Source of the DNA: Maritimibacter sp.
GTDB lineage: Bacteria > Pseudomonadota > Alphaproteobacteria > Rhodobacterales > Rhodobacteraceae
Direction: 5' to 3'
Length of the DNA: 44,442 nucleotides
Assembly (NCBI GenBank): GCA_003520545.1
Contig: DOUP01000058.1
Span: 318-44,759 of the forward strand
Both the position numbers and the translations under genes were made by a program. The notes under the pieces were generated by a model, which was not told the origin of the DNA, ran no database searches, and saw only the letters and a program-made list of their open reading frames with translations. Positions 33,501 through 40,201 of the stretch are shown here, piece by piece; position 1 is the first letter of the stretch, and the number at the start of each line of letters is the position of its first letter.

Positions 33501-34437
33501 GGTCGTGCCGGTGGTGCCGATATGGCTCGACCTGCCGCTGCTGACGGGAACGGAGGTGCCACATGCCCCGCATCTTGCCATTGCCGCCGACCCGTGGCCG
33601 GGATCCGTTGCCGTCTATTCCTCGGGGACCGATAACGGATATGCGCTGAATTCTATTATCGACGCGCCCGTGCGCCTTGGGGTTACCGAAACGATCTTGC
33701 CCTACGCGCGTCCGGGCGTCGTGGATCGTGGTCCCGTCCTGCGCGTGCGCATGGCGCGTGGCACCATTTCGTCGTCCGGGGAAGAAGCCATGCTCAACGG
33801 ATCAAACGTCGCCGTCATCGGGCTGGATGGCCCCGACGGTTGGGAGGTTTTCCAGTTCTCCGAAGCGGTTCTGGTGGAGGAAGACGTTTATGAGATCAGC
33901 GGGCGCCTCCGGGGGCAGGCGGGGAGCGACCCGTTCATTCCCGACACATGGGAGGCCGGCGCGACGGTGGTTTTCCTTGATAGCGCGGTCACGCAGCTGG
34001 ACCTTGCACTGTCCGCCCGTGGGTTGGAGCGGAATTACCGGATCGGTCCTGCATCCGAACCGCTGGATGACGAGAGTTTCACACACCAGGTCGTCACGAC
34101 AGAGGGCGTCGGGCTTCGCCCATATCGGCCCGTGCACCTGACGGCGCACTGGTCCGGCGGCGATGCTGTTTTCGATTGGGTTCGGCGCACGCGTATCGAC
34201 GGCGATAGCTGGCAGGGGGTCGACGTGCCTTTGGGCGAGGACGTGGAACAATATCTTGTCAAGATTATCCATGCGGGCGAAGTCGTCCGGGAAGAAACCG
34301 TCAATAGTCCGACCTGGCGTTACGAGGCAGCGACCCAGCTTGCCGACGGGGTAATCGCCCCGTTCAAAGTTGACGTGGCCCAGGTGTCGCAGAGCTTCGG
34401 GCCGGGCCCAAGCGCCCGGATCACCGTTACGGCTTAG
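30508..34437 (+). CDS. GTA megatron tail-tip protein with TIM-barrel domain (g15)
   Basis: 1309-residue central tip protein, the largest gene of the cluster. Order: a Gly/Ala/Ser-rich hydrophobic N-terminus (4-38), a phage-tail beta region, a glycoside-hydrolase-like TIM barrel at about 440-760 with Glu in L-I-G-S-E-L-R-G and W-F-T-E-I-G-C at positions fitting acid/base residues, a second tail-protein region, and a beta-rich receptor-type C-terminus. The ATG at 30508 follows AAAGGGGG. The product is thought to contact the recipient surface; carbohydrate cutting is a family inference. Its stop overlaps the stop of the convergent zinc-finger gene by four bases. Confidence 0.93.
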   Translation: MATLVLAGAGAAIGSSIGGSVLGLSSVVIGQAVGAMVGRAIDNRLMGDGAEAVETGKVDRLRINGVSEGAPVGLVFGRFRTGGQVIWASKVSEHRHITAGDTTGGGKGQPSRAQSTTTTYTYSVSLAVALCEGEISQVGRIWADGEEIRPKSLNMRVYRGDEDQLPDPTISVDLGAGKTPAFRGTAYVVIENLDLTRFNNRIPVLNFEVFRPEQPNQVEGVARGTKAVAMIPGSGEYALATERVHFGGAPGRRVPANVNTPSGKPDFLTSLDMLTGELPNCEAVSLVVSWFGSDLRASACRVRPKVDHHGADGMEMPWRVSGLGRSAVPVVTLDGGKPAYGGTPSDQSVVQAINALKARGQSVTFYPFILMDQPAGNTRTDPYSGADNQPAFPWRGRITTSVAPGRDNSPDGTAAAEAEVADFFGNAGRNQFSASNGSVTYTGPNEYSYRRFILHYAHLCKQAGGVDAFLIGSELRGVTQIRGAGGSFPAVEALRQLAADVQAILGPSTKISYAADWSEYFGYHPQDGSGDVYFHLDALWADPNIDFVGIDNYMPLSDWRDGEDHADAHWGAIYNLDYLKANVQGGEGYDWYYPTEEARNLQLRAPIADGVHNEPWVFRYKDIRSWWESYHFNRIGGVRAEHETDWQPGSKPIWFTEIGCAAIDKGTNEPNKFVDAKSSESALPRYSMGLRDDFIQAQYLRALREYWGDPANNPTDAQTGVTMIDMNRAHVWAWDARPFPWFPNNRGLWGDWPNYARGHWLNGRATMPTLEAVVQEICARSGVTNIDTSRLYGSLHGYMVTDVTDARAALQPLMTAYGFEAAEREGVLSFFSRYGYPDADLDPTRLAVSSDLEGDLELSRAPEADMTGRVRLTYAEAGAEYETRAAEAVFPDEDTHGVATTEMPLVLTGAEATAMTERWLAQARVSQDRARFALPPSDMSCRAGDVVRIDTESGEASFRIDRIEQAELQIVQAVRVEPGVFKPAQGVDQPISLAGFSPVVPVVPIWLDLPLLTGTEVPHAPHLAIAADPWPGSVAVYSSGTDNGYALNSIIDAPVRLGVTETILPYARPGVVDRGPVLRVRMARGTISSSGEEAMLNGSNVAVIGLDGPDGWEVFQFSEAVLVEEDVYEISGRLRGQAGSDPFIPDTWEAGATVVFLDSAVTQLDLALSARGLERNYRIGPASEPLDDESFTHQVVTTEGVGLRPYRPVHLTAHWSGGDAVFDWVRRTRIDGDSWQGVDVPLGEDVEQYLVKIIHAGEVVREETVNSPTWRYEAATQLADGVIAPFKVDVAQVSQSFGPGPSARITVTA

Positions 34438-34790
34438 CCTCGGGCACAGGAAATGCAGGTCGGAACGGCTGGATCGAGGTCCAGCCGTTTTTTCGCGATC
34501 TCTTCGCCGCAGTCCACGCAGTAGCCGTATTCATTCTCTTCCATGCGAGCGAAAGCGGCCGCGATGCGTTTGCGCTGGGCATCTCGGCGCGCGGCCGTCG
34601 CTTTCGCCATGGCTTGGCCCTGCAACGCGTCCATCCGGCTGAGGCGTCCGACCGATTGCTGGTCGAGCGTGACCACGTCCTGGCCGTCGGCCCCCAGTTC
34701 ATCCTCGCGGTCCAAGTCCGCAAGTTGCGCGTCAAGTGCTTGACGATACTTGGCGATTTTCGCCTCATCCATGGGCTTGATACTTTCCAT
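34434..34790 (-). CDS. DksA/TraR family zinc-finger protein
   Basis: 118-residue cytoplasmic protein. Residues 1-80 form a charged coiled coil (Y-R-Q-A-L-D-A-Q-L-A-D-L-D), and the C-terminus holds C-V-D-C-G (88-92) and C-I-S-C (112-115), a four-Cys zinc site. It differs from classical DksA in length (151 residues in E. coli) but matches the shorter alphaproteobacterial type that can act on RNA polymerase in the stringent response. The start is ATG at 34790 (a GTG codon lies just before); no clear ribosome site. It is convergent with g15. Confidence 0.85.
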   Translation of the reverse strand: MESIKPMDEAKIAKYRQALDAQLADLDREDELGADGQDVVTLDQQSVGRLSRMDALQGQAMAKATAARRDAQRKRIAAAFARMEENEYGYCVDCGEEIAKKRLDLDPAVPTCISCARG

Positions 34791-34860
34791 CACAGGTTTG
34801 CGTTTGGAATTTCGAGCCTATCTGGGGTATCCAGACACAGCAATAAGGATGGAGCCGGAC

Positions 34861-35679
34861 ATGGCCAAGACGAACGCACAGCCCAGGGTCGTCGACCCGG
34901 TTTGGGATCAGATCACCTCTGAAGCGCACGAAGCCGTGGCGAAAGAGCCCCTTATGGGGGGGCTGATTCACGCCTGTGTGCTCCATCATAAAACGTTGGA
35001 CCGTGCGCTGTCCTACCGGATCGCGGCCAAGCTTTCTTCGAACGAGATGTCGATGATCGTGCTGCGCGAAGTCGCGAACGAAGCCTACGTGCAATCGCCG
35101 GAGCTGGTCGAAGCAGCGCGTGCGGACCTGTCGGCGGTTATGGAACGCGACCCGGCGACGCATCGCCTGTTGCAACCGATGCTCTATTACAAAGGCTTCC
35201 AGGGTATGCAGGCCTACCGGTTGGCCAACTGGCTTTGGAGCGAAGGGCGCCATGATCTGGCGTATTTCCTGCAAATGCGCGCGTCCGAAACCTACGGGAT
35301 CGACATCCACCCGGCGGCGCGGATCGGCAAGGGCATCATGATCGACCATGCGCATTCCATCGTCATCGGAGAGACCGCCGTGGTCGGCAATAACGTCTCC
35401 ATGCTTCACTCCGTGACCCTTGGCGGGACCGGCAAGGAAGAAGAGGACCGGCACCCGAAGATCGCGGATGAAGTGTTGATCGGGGCAGGGGCCAAGGTCC
35501 TGGGCAATATCACCGTCGGATGCTGTTCGCGCATCGCGGCGGGGTCGGTCGTGCTGTCAGATGTCCCGCCCGCCAAGACCGTCGCCGGTGTCCCGGCGAA
35601 AGTCGTTGGCGAAGCAGGCTGTGATCACCCGTCCGTTTCGATGGATCAGGTGTTCAGTCCCAAGTCGGACACCAAGTAG
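34861..35679 (+). CDS. cysE: Serine O-acetyltransferase
   Basis: 272-residue enzyme making O-acetylserine from serine and acetyl-CoA, the first step of cysteine synthesis. An N-terminal helical domain (about 1-140) precedes left-handed beta-helix hexapeptide repeats; M-I-D-H-A-H-S-I-V-I-G-E-T (160-172) and the catalytic-type His183 in M-L-H-S-V-T-L-G-G-T-G. I start at ATG 34861, which has GGAG six bases upstream; an ATG 12 bases earlier has no spacing to a ribosome site. It lies downstream of the GTA cluster; its neighbour on the other strand is the DksA-like gene. Confidence 0.95.
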   Translation: MAKTNAQPRVVDPVWDQITSEAHEAVAKEPLMGGLIHACVLHHKTLDRALSYRIAAKLSSNEMSMIVLREVANEAYVQSPELVEAARADLSAVMERDPATHRLLQPMLYYKGFQGMQAYRLANWLWSEGRHDLAYFLQMRASETYGIDIHPAARIGKGIMIDHAHSIVIGETAVVGNNVSMLHSVTLGGTGKEEEDRHPKIADEVLIGAGAKVLGNITVGCCSRIAAGSVVLSDVPPAKTVAGVPAKVVGEAGCDHPSVSMDQVFSPKSDTK

Positions 35680-35728
35680 GACGCCGTTCGCGACAGGCGG
35701 CTTGTCCAATTCGAACGCGATTTCACGG

Positions 35729-35766
35729 CGCGGCGGAACTTTTCCGCCGCGTTTACCGTTTCTTAG
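35729..35766 (+). terminator. Intrinsic terminator after cysE
   Basis: CGCGGCGGAA (35729-35738), loop CTT, TTCCGCCGCG (35742-35751), perfect 10-bp stem, then a T-rich but broken tail (TTTACCGTTTCTT). Confidence 0.7.
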
Positions 35767-35800
35767 ACAACCATCTGATGAGATCAGGTTGTAGGAAACG
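35757..35800 (+). other. Long leader hairpin before the first micro-ORF
   Basis: CGTTTC (35757-35762) / GAAACG (35795-35800), ACAAC (35767-35771) / GTTGT (35788-35792), CTGAT (35775-35779) / ATCAG (35783-35787), loop GAG. Sixteen pairs with small internal loops, ending just before the ribosome site of the 22-codon ORF. Confidence 0.6.
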
Positions 35801-35816
35801 TCTGGGAGACACTGCC

Positions 35817-35885
35817 ATGAAACCCTTTGCTTTTTTCGCCCTCGGTTGGGTCACTGCCGCCTCTGCCCTGGCAATGATCGCATAA
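35817..35885 (+). CDS. 22-residue hydrophobic micro-ORF 1
   Basis: ATG at 35817 with GGGAG eight bases upstream, 22 codons, TAA at 35883. The peptide starts M-K-P-F and continues with a Phe/Leu/Ala/Val-rich stretch long enough for one membrane helix. It is flanked by a 16-bp leader hairpin and a strong terminator 19 bases after its stop, so it looks like a complete tiny transcription unit. No family recognised. It could instead be a leader peptide or part of a small RNA. Confidence 0.5.
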   Translation: MKPFAFFALGWVTAASALAMIA

Positions 35886-35903
35886 CCGAACGCGCTTGAA
35901 CGG

Positions 35904-35938
35904 AAGGGCCGGTGAGGGAAACGTCATCGGCCTTTTTT
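35904..35938 (+). terminator. Strong intrinsic terminator after micro-ORF 1
   Basis: AAGGGCCGGTGA (35904-35915) pairs with TCATCGGCCTTT (35924-35935), 12 pairs with two G-U, followed by six T in total. Confidence 0.85.
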
Positions 35939-35979
35939 CTGGGCGGTTCTCTCCCGCGACAGGATATGAGCGGTCGAAG

Positions 35980-36007
35980 CTGACGTATTGATTTTTCTGG
36001 ATAATAT
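35980..36007 (+). promoter_or_regulatory. Candidate promoter for micro-ORF 2
   Basis: CTGACG (35980-35985), 16-base spacer, TAATAT (36002-36007). AT-rich surroundings; about 100 bases of leader would precede the second micro-ORF. Weak -35. Confidence 0.35.
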
Positions 36008-36115
36008 GAGCCTTGGAGTCTCATAGGCGAACAGTCGCCCATCGCTGACCTTGATCAATGACATTCGTCGGAAAATGCGGAAAAAGACTCCCACAACAAC
36101 AGTGGGGAAAATTTT

Positions 36116-36184
36116 ATGCTTCGTATGTGGATGGCAACTGTTCTGGGATTTGCGGCGCTTTATGCGGTGGCGATTGCCGCCTGA
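36116..36184 (+). CDS. 22-residue hydrophobic micro-ORF 2
   Basis: ATG at 36116 with GGGGA seven bases upstream, 22 codons, TGA at 36182. The peptide starts M-L-R-M-W-M and is followed by Ala/Val/Leu/Gly, again one membrane helix. Same length as micro-ORF 1 and also directly followed by a strong terminator. The two are not obviously alike beyond composition. Function unknown; conservation in relatives would decide whether it is real. Confidence 0.45.
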   Translation: MLRMWMATVLGFAALYAVAIAA

Positions 36185-36203
36185 GACCGCCGGGTCCAAC
36201 CAA

Positions 36204-36246
36204 GAAAAGAGAGCGCCAGGGGTTCCCCTCGCGCTCTTTTCTTTTG
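36204..36246 (+). terminator. Intrinsic terminator after micro-ORF 2
   Basis: GAAAAGAG-AG-CGC-C-AGGG (36204-36221) pairs with CCCT-C-GCG-CTCTTTTC, long stem with a small bulge and mismatch, loop GTTC, then TTTTG. Confidence 0.75.
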
Positions 36247-36256
36247 CTTTGCCGAA

Positions 36257-36288
36257 AATGAAAAGCCCAAGACGTTTCCGTCTTGGGC
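36257..36288 (-). terminator. Intrinsic terminator of the pdh operon
   Basis: GCCCAAGACG (36265-36274), loop TTTC, CGTCTTGGGC (36279-36288): perfect 10-bp stem. On the minus strand it is followed by TTTTCATTTTC, fitting termination 30 bases after the pdhC stop. Confidence 0.8.
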
Positions 36289-36317
36289 CTGTTTCCAGCC
36301 GTCGGTGAGACGCGCGC

Positions 36318-37652
36318 TTAGGCCAGCATCACCATCGGGTTCTCAAGGTTCTGGACGATCTGCTCCAGAAGTTCCGCCCCGAGCGCCCCGTCGATAACCC
36401 GGTGATCCACGCTGAGCGTGACGCTCATCACGGTGGCCACTTCGATTTCGCCATCCGCGTTCACGACCGGCTTCTTCACACCCGCACCGACCGCGAGGAT
36501 CGCCCCGTGCGGCGGGTTGATGACCGCATCGAAGTTGTCGATGCCGAACATACCGAGATTTGAGACCGCGAAAGCGCCGCCCTGGTATTCATGCGGCGCG
36601 AGCTTTCGGTCGCGGGCTCGGGTGGCGAGGTCTTTCATCTCGGCCGAGAGCGCCGAAAGCGATTTCATGTCACTGTCGCGCAGGACCGGCGTGAACAGCC
36701 CGCCTTCGATGGCGACGGCGACCGCCACGTCCGAAGGCTTCAACTTCAGAACCCGGTCGCCGGCCCAGACCGCGTTTGCGTCCGGCACGGCCTGCAAGGC
36801 CAAGGCCGAGGCCTTGATGATAAAGTCGTTCACCGACAGTTTCACACCGCGCCCTTCGAGCTGCTTGTTCAACTGCGAGCGGAACTTGAGCAGCGCGTCG
36901 AGCTTGATGTCCCGGCGCAGGTAGAAGTGCGGGATGGTCTGTTTCGCTTCGGTCAGACGCGCGGCAATCGTCTTGCGCATCCCGTCGAGCTTGACCTCCT
37001 CGTACTCCCGGTCTTCGTACATCTTGATGACGGCTTCGGTGCTCGGGCCAGCTGCCGGGGCAGGGGCCGAGGCAGGTGTCGCGGCTTCCGATTTCGCGGG
37101 CTTCTCGCTCGGTTTCGCGTCGAGCACATCGGCCTTCACGATCCGACCTTTCGGCCCGGAGCCTTTGATCTGGCTCAGGTCGAGCCCCTTGTCCGCTGCG
37201 ATCCGGCGGGCGAGGGGGGAGGCGAAGATACGCTCGCCCTTGTCGTCCTTTTGCGCAGGCACTGCGCTGGCAGACCCGGTGTCGGCAGGCGTGGGCGACC
37301 CGGGGCCTTCGACGTCTTTCGGCGCCTGGGCAGAGGTGTCGCCCTCGGTGTCGTCTTTGGCCTTTGGCGCCGTGTCCGAACTCGAAGCCTCGATGTCGTC
37401 GGCGCTTTCACCCTCTTCGAGCAGAACCGCAATCGGCGTGTTCACTTTCACGCCCTCGGTGCCGCCTTCGATCAGGATCTTGCCGATCACACCTTCGTCC
37501 ACGGCTTCGAATTCCATCGTCGCCTTGTCGGTTTCGATTTCCGCCAGAAGGTCACCGGCGTTCACCTCGTCACCTTCCTTGACCAGCCATTTGGCCAGCG
37601 TGCCCTCTTCCATCGTGGGTGAGAGGGCGGGCATCAGGATTTCCGTTGGCAT
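36318..37652 (-). CDS. pdhC: Pyruvate dehydrogenase E2, dihydrolipoamide acetyltransferase
   Basis: 444-residue core of the pyruvate dehydrogenase complex; transfers the acetyl group from lipoate to CoA. Lipoyl domain 1-80 with Lys43 in E-T-D-K-A-T-M; Ala/Pro/Glu linker; peripheral subunit-binding domain about 140-175 (F-A-S-P-L-A-R-R-I-A); catalytic domain from about 210 with D-H-R-V-I-D-G (His417, Asp421). The ATG at 37652 follows AAGGAGAG located right after the pdhB stop. No E3 (lpd) gene follows; a terminator does. Confidence 0.96.
   Translation of the reverse strand: MPTEILMPALSPTMEEGTLAKWLVKEGDEVNAGDLLAEIETDKATMEFEAVDEGVIGKILIEGGTEGVKVNTPIAVLLEEGESADDIEASSSDTAPKAKDDTEGDTSAQAPKDVEGPGSPTPADTGSASAVPAQKDDKGERIFASPLARRIAADKGLDLSQIKGSGPKGRIVKADVLDAKPSEKPAKSEAATPASAPAPAAGPSTEAVIKMYEDREYEEVKLDGMRKTIAARLTEAKQTIPHFYLRRDIKLDALLKFRSQLNKQLEGRGVKLSVNDFIIKASALALQAVPDANAVWAGDRVLKLKPSDVAVAVAIEGGLFTPVLRDSDMKSLSALSAEMKDLATRARDRKLAPHEYQGGAFAVSNLGMFGIDNFDAVINPPHGAILAVGAGVKKPVVNADGEIEVATVMSVTLSVDHRVIDGALGAELLEQIVQNLENPMVMLA
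37397..37652 (-). repeat. Lipoyl-domain repeat, copy in pdhC
   Basis: Encodes the first 85 residues of E2. It repeats, in the same orientation, bases 38828-39083 of pdhB. Over the first 90 residues I count 12 amino-acid differences, and the DNA is closely similar too. Confidence 0.8.
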
Positions 37653-37664
37653 CGCGCTCTCTCC

Positions 37665-39083
37665 TTACTTGTAAGTCACGGCTTTCACGGCTTCGATCAC
37701 CTCGTCGGTGGTCACCAGCGCGTGTTTTTCGAGGTTCGCCGCGTAGGGCATCGGGACGTCCTTGCCGGTGCAGGTGATGACCGGTGCGTCGAGGTAGTCG
37801 AAAGCCTCCTGCATCAGGACCGAACTGATCGTCGCCCCGATGGAAGCCACCGGCCAGCCTTCTTCGACCGTCACGCAGCGGTTGGTTTTCTTGACGCTTT
37901 CGATGACGGTCTTGGTGTCCATCGGACGTAGGGTCCGCAGGTCGATGACCTCGGCCTGGATACCGTCTGCCGCGAGCTTTTCGGCCGCTTCCAACGCGTA
38001 TTTCATGCCGATGCCGAAGGACACGATGGTGACATCGTCGCCCTTCTGCCAGATGCGGGCCTTGCCAAAGGGGACGGTGTAGTCGTCCATGACCGGCACG
38101 TCGAAGCTTTGGCCGTAGAGAAGCTCGTTCTCCAGGAACACGACCGGCGTGTCGCCGCGAATGGCGGTCTTGAGCAGGCCCTTGGCGTCCGCCGCGGAGT
38201 AGGGCATCGCAACATGCAGACCGGGGACCTGCGCATACCACGCCGCGTAGTCCTGGCTGTGCTGGGCGGCCACGCGGGCGGCTGCGCCGTTCGCACCGCG
38301 GAACACGACCGGCACGTTCATCTGACCGCCGGACATATAGCGCGTCTTGGCGGCGGTATTGATGATCTGGTCGATCGCCTGCATGGCGAAGTTCCACGTC
38401 ATGAATTCCACAATCGGGCGCAGACCGCCCATAGCGGCGCCGGTGGCGAGGCCAGTGAAGCCATGTTCGGTGATCGGCGTGTCGATCACCCGCTTCGAGC
38501 CAAACTCATCAAGCAGCCCCTGGGACACTTTATAAGCGCCTTGGTACTCGGCCACTTCTTCGCCCATGAGGAACACGGTGTCGTCCCCGCGCATCTCTTC
38601 GGCCATCGCGTCACGCAGCGCTTCGCGCACGGTCTGCGTCTTCATCTCGGTGCCTTCCGGGATTTCCGGGTCTTCAACCGGCTCCGGTTCGGGCATCGAG
38701 GCGGCAGGTTGCGAGGACATCGGTTTGTCGGTGTCGGTGTCGTCCAGCGAACTTTCCGTCGAACCATTGTCCGAACTTGTGTCCGACCCTTTGTCCGCGT
38801 CGGAGGTCTTGCTCGACGTGTCGATGTCGTCGGCGCTTTCGCCCTCTTCGACGAGGACGGCGATGGGCGTGTTCACTTTCACCCCTTCCGTGCCTTCGTC
38901 GATCAGGATCTTGCCCACGGTGCCTTCGTCCACCGCTTCGAATTCCATCGTCGCTTTATCGGTTTCGATCTCGGCCAGGATATCGCCGGATTTGACCTCG
39001 TCGCCTTCCTTGACGAGCCATTTCGCCAGCGTGCCCTCTTCCATCGTGGGGCTGAGCGCGGGCATGAGAATTTCGATTGCCAT
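37665..39083 (-). CDS. pdhB: Pyruvate dehydrogenase E1 beta subunit with N-terminal lipoyl domain
   Basis: 472-residue E1-beta. Residues 1-80 are a lipoyl domain (Lys43 in E-T-D-K-A-T-M), an addition known from alphaproteobacterial E1-beta. A Ser/Asp/Glu-rich linker runs to about 145; the transketolase-type domain then starts (T-V-R-E-A-L-R-D-A-M-A-E-E-M) with G-E-E-V-A-E-Y-Q-G-A-Y and T-P-I-T-E-H-G-F-T-G. The ATG at 39083 follows GGGGAGA; a frame continues 13 codons upstream without support. Works with pdhA as the thiamine-dependent decarboxylase. Confidence 0.95.
   Translation of the reverse strand: MAIEILMPALSPTMEEGTLAKWLVKEGDEVKSGDILAEIETDKATMEFEAVDEGTVGKILIDEGTEGVKVNTPIAVLVEEGESADDIDTSSKTSDADKGSDTSSDNGSTESSLDDTDTDKPMSSQPAASMPEPEPVEDPEIPEGTEMKTQTVREALRDAMAEEMRGDDTVFLMGEEVAEYQGAYKVSQGLLDEFGSKRVIDTPITEHGFTGLATGAAMGGLRPIVEFMTWNFAMQAIDQIINTAAKTRYMSGGQMNVPVVFRGANGAAARVAAQHSQDYAAWYAQVPGLHVAMPYSAADAKGLLKTAIRGDTPVVFLENELLYGQSFDVPVMDDYTVPFGKARIWQKGDDVTIVSFGIGMKYALEAAEKLAADGIQAEVIDLRTLRPMDTKTVIESVKKTNRCVTVEEGWPVASIGATISSVLMQEAFDYLDAPVITCTGKDVPMPYAANLEKHALVTTDEVIEAVKAVTYK
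38828..39083 (-). repeat. Lipoyl-domain repeat, copy in pdhB
   Basis: Partner of the repeat at 37397-37652 (see there). Direct repeat about 1.4 kb apart, a possible site for gene conversion or looping-out. Confidence 0.8.
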
Positions 39084-39100
39084 GTCTGTGTCTCCCCGAC

Positions 39101-40090
39101 TTACGCGTAGATGTCCGTCCAAAGCTCGTCCAGCGACGGCTCCGGGCTTTCACGTGCGAAGTCGGCCGCTTCGTTCACGATGTTCTTGGTTTCTTTGTCG
39201 ATGGCCTTGAGCTCGTCCTCGCCCGCATGTTTGCCCTGAAGGATCAGGTCGCGGACGTGTTCGATGGCGTCGCGCTCTTCGCGCATCTTTTGCACTTCCT
39301 CGCGGGTCCGGTATTTCGCCGGGTCCGACATGGAGTGGCCGCGGTAGCGGTAGGTCTTCATTTCCAGGATGTAGGGGCCTTTGCCGTCGCGGCAGTATTT
39401 CACGGCCTTCTCGCCGGCTGCTTTCACGGCCAGGACATCCATCCCGTCCACTTCCTCGCCCTTGATGCCGTACGCGGCACCGCGTTCCCAAAGGGAGGGC
39501 GACTTGGTGGAGCGCTGAACCGAGGTGCCCATGGCGTACTGGTTGTTCTCGATGACGAAGATCACCGGAAGCTCCCAGAGCTCGGCCATGTTGTAGGCTT
39601 CGTAGACCTGGCCCTGGTTGGCCGCGCCGTCGCCGAAATAGGTGAAGGTCACGCCGCCAGTTTCGAGATATTTGTCCGCGAATGCGAGACCGGCCCCGAT
39701 CGGCACCTGCGCCCCCACGATGCCGTGGCCACCGTAGAAATGCTTTTCCGTGGAGAACATGTGCATCGAGCCACCCTTACCCTTGGAGTAGCCTCCTTCG
39801 CGTCCGGTCAGCTCTGCCATGACGCCTTTCGGGTCCATCCCGCAGGCCAGCATGTGGCCGTGATCGCGGTAGGATGTGACGCGCTTGTCGCCCTCCGAGG
39901 CGGCGGCTTCGAGGCCGACGACGACGGCTTCCTGGCCGATGTAGAGGTGACAGAACCCGCCGATGAGACCCATGCCGTAGAGTTGGCCGGCTTTTTCCTC
40001 GAATCGACGGATCAGGAGCATCTCCTTGTAAAAGGAGAGCAGGTCTTCTTTGGATGTGTTTGATTTCTTAGGGCTTTTGGCGGCTGCCAT
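39101..40090 (-). CDS. pdhA: Pyruvate dehydrogenase E1 alpha subunit
   Basis: 329-residue E1-alpha, thiamine diphosphate-binding. The TPP motif runs from G-D-G-A-A-N-Q-G (153-160) to E-N-N (181-183). R-D-H-G-H (75-79) and the loop Y-R-G-H-S-M-S-D-P, equivalent to the phosphorylation loop of mitochondrial E1, are present. N-terminus is Lys/Ser-rich. The ATG at 40090 follows GGAGGGA. First gene of pdhA-pdhB-pdhC, 17 bases from pdhB. The upstream 187 bases hold a palindrome and tandem repeats that may control it. Confidence 0.96.
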   Translation of the reverse strand: MAAAKSPKKSNTSKEDLLSFYKEMLLIRRFEEKAGQLYGMGLIGGFCHLYIGQEAVVVGLEAAASEGDKRVTSYRDHGHMLACGMDPKGVMAELTGREGGYSKGKGGSMHMFSTEKHFYGGHGIVGAQVPIGAGLAFADKYLETGGVTFTYFGDGAANQGQVYEAYNMAELWELPVIFVIENNQYAMGTSVQRSTKSPSLWERGAAYGIKGEEVDGMDVLAVKAAGEKAVKYCRDGKGPYILEMKTYRYRGHSMSDPAKYRTREEVQKMREERDAIEHVRDLILQGKHAGEDELKAIDKETKNIVNEAADFARESPEPSLDELWTDIYA

Positions 40091-40117
40091 GTGGCCGTCC
40101 CTCCGCTGTCCAAATAA

Positions 40118-40135
40118 TAGTTTAGCCTTAAACTA
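40118..40135. promoter_or_regulatory. Perfect palindrome upstream of pdhA
   Basis: TAGTTTA-GCCT-TAAACTA, seven-base arms, 28 bases before the pdhA start. Size and place fit a repressor operator; which protein binds cannot be said. Confidence 0.45.
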
Positions 40136-40201
40136 CCCTATAAACGAAAATCGACCCTCATGCGAGAGTGTTTTGAAAGCGCGCCGTTTTTCGGATACAC
40201 A

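Larger units (their letters stand above)
35680..36317. other. 638-base gap with micro-ORFs and terminators
   Basis: No gene above 25 codons fits here. It contains four terminator-type hairpins, a long leader hairpin and two 22-codon ORFs, listed separately. Bases 35939-36115 hold AT-rich sequence with a small ATGAG/CTCAT hairpin at 36006-36024. Confidence 0.6.

Noticed and set aside
20578..34437. Reading the phage-like block as a prophage
   Set aside because: No integrase, repressor, replication, lysis genes or attachment repeats, and gene order matches RcGTA; host genes flank it directly on both sides.
36051..36058. FNR/CRP-like palindrome TTGATCAA
   Set aside because: The two halves lack the four-base spacer of an FNR site; an 8-base palindrome alone is weak evidence.
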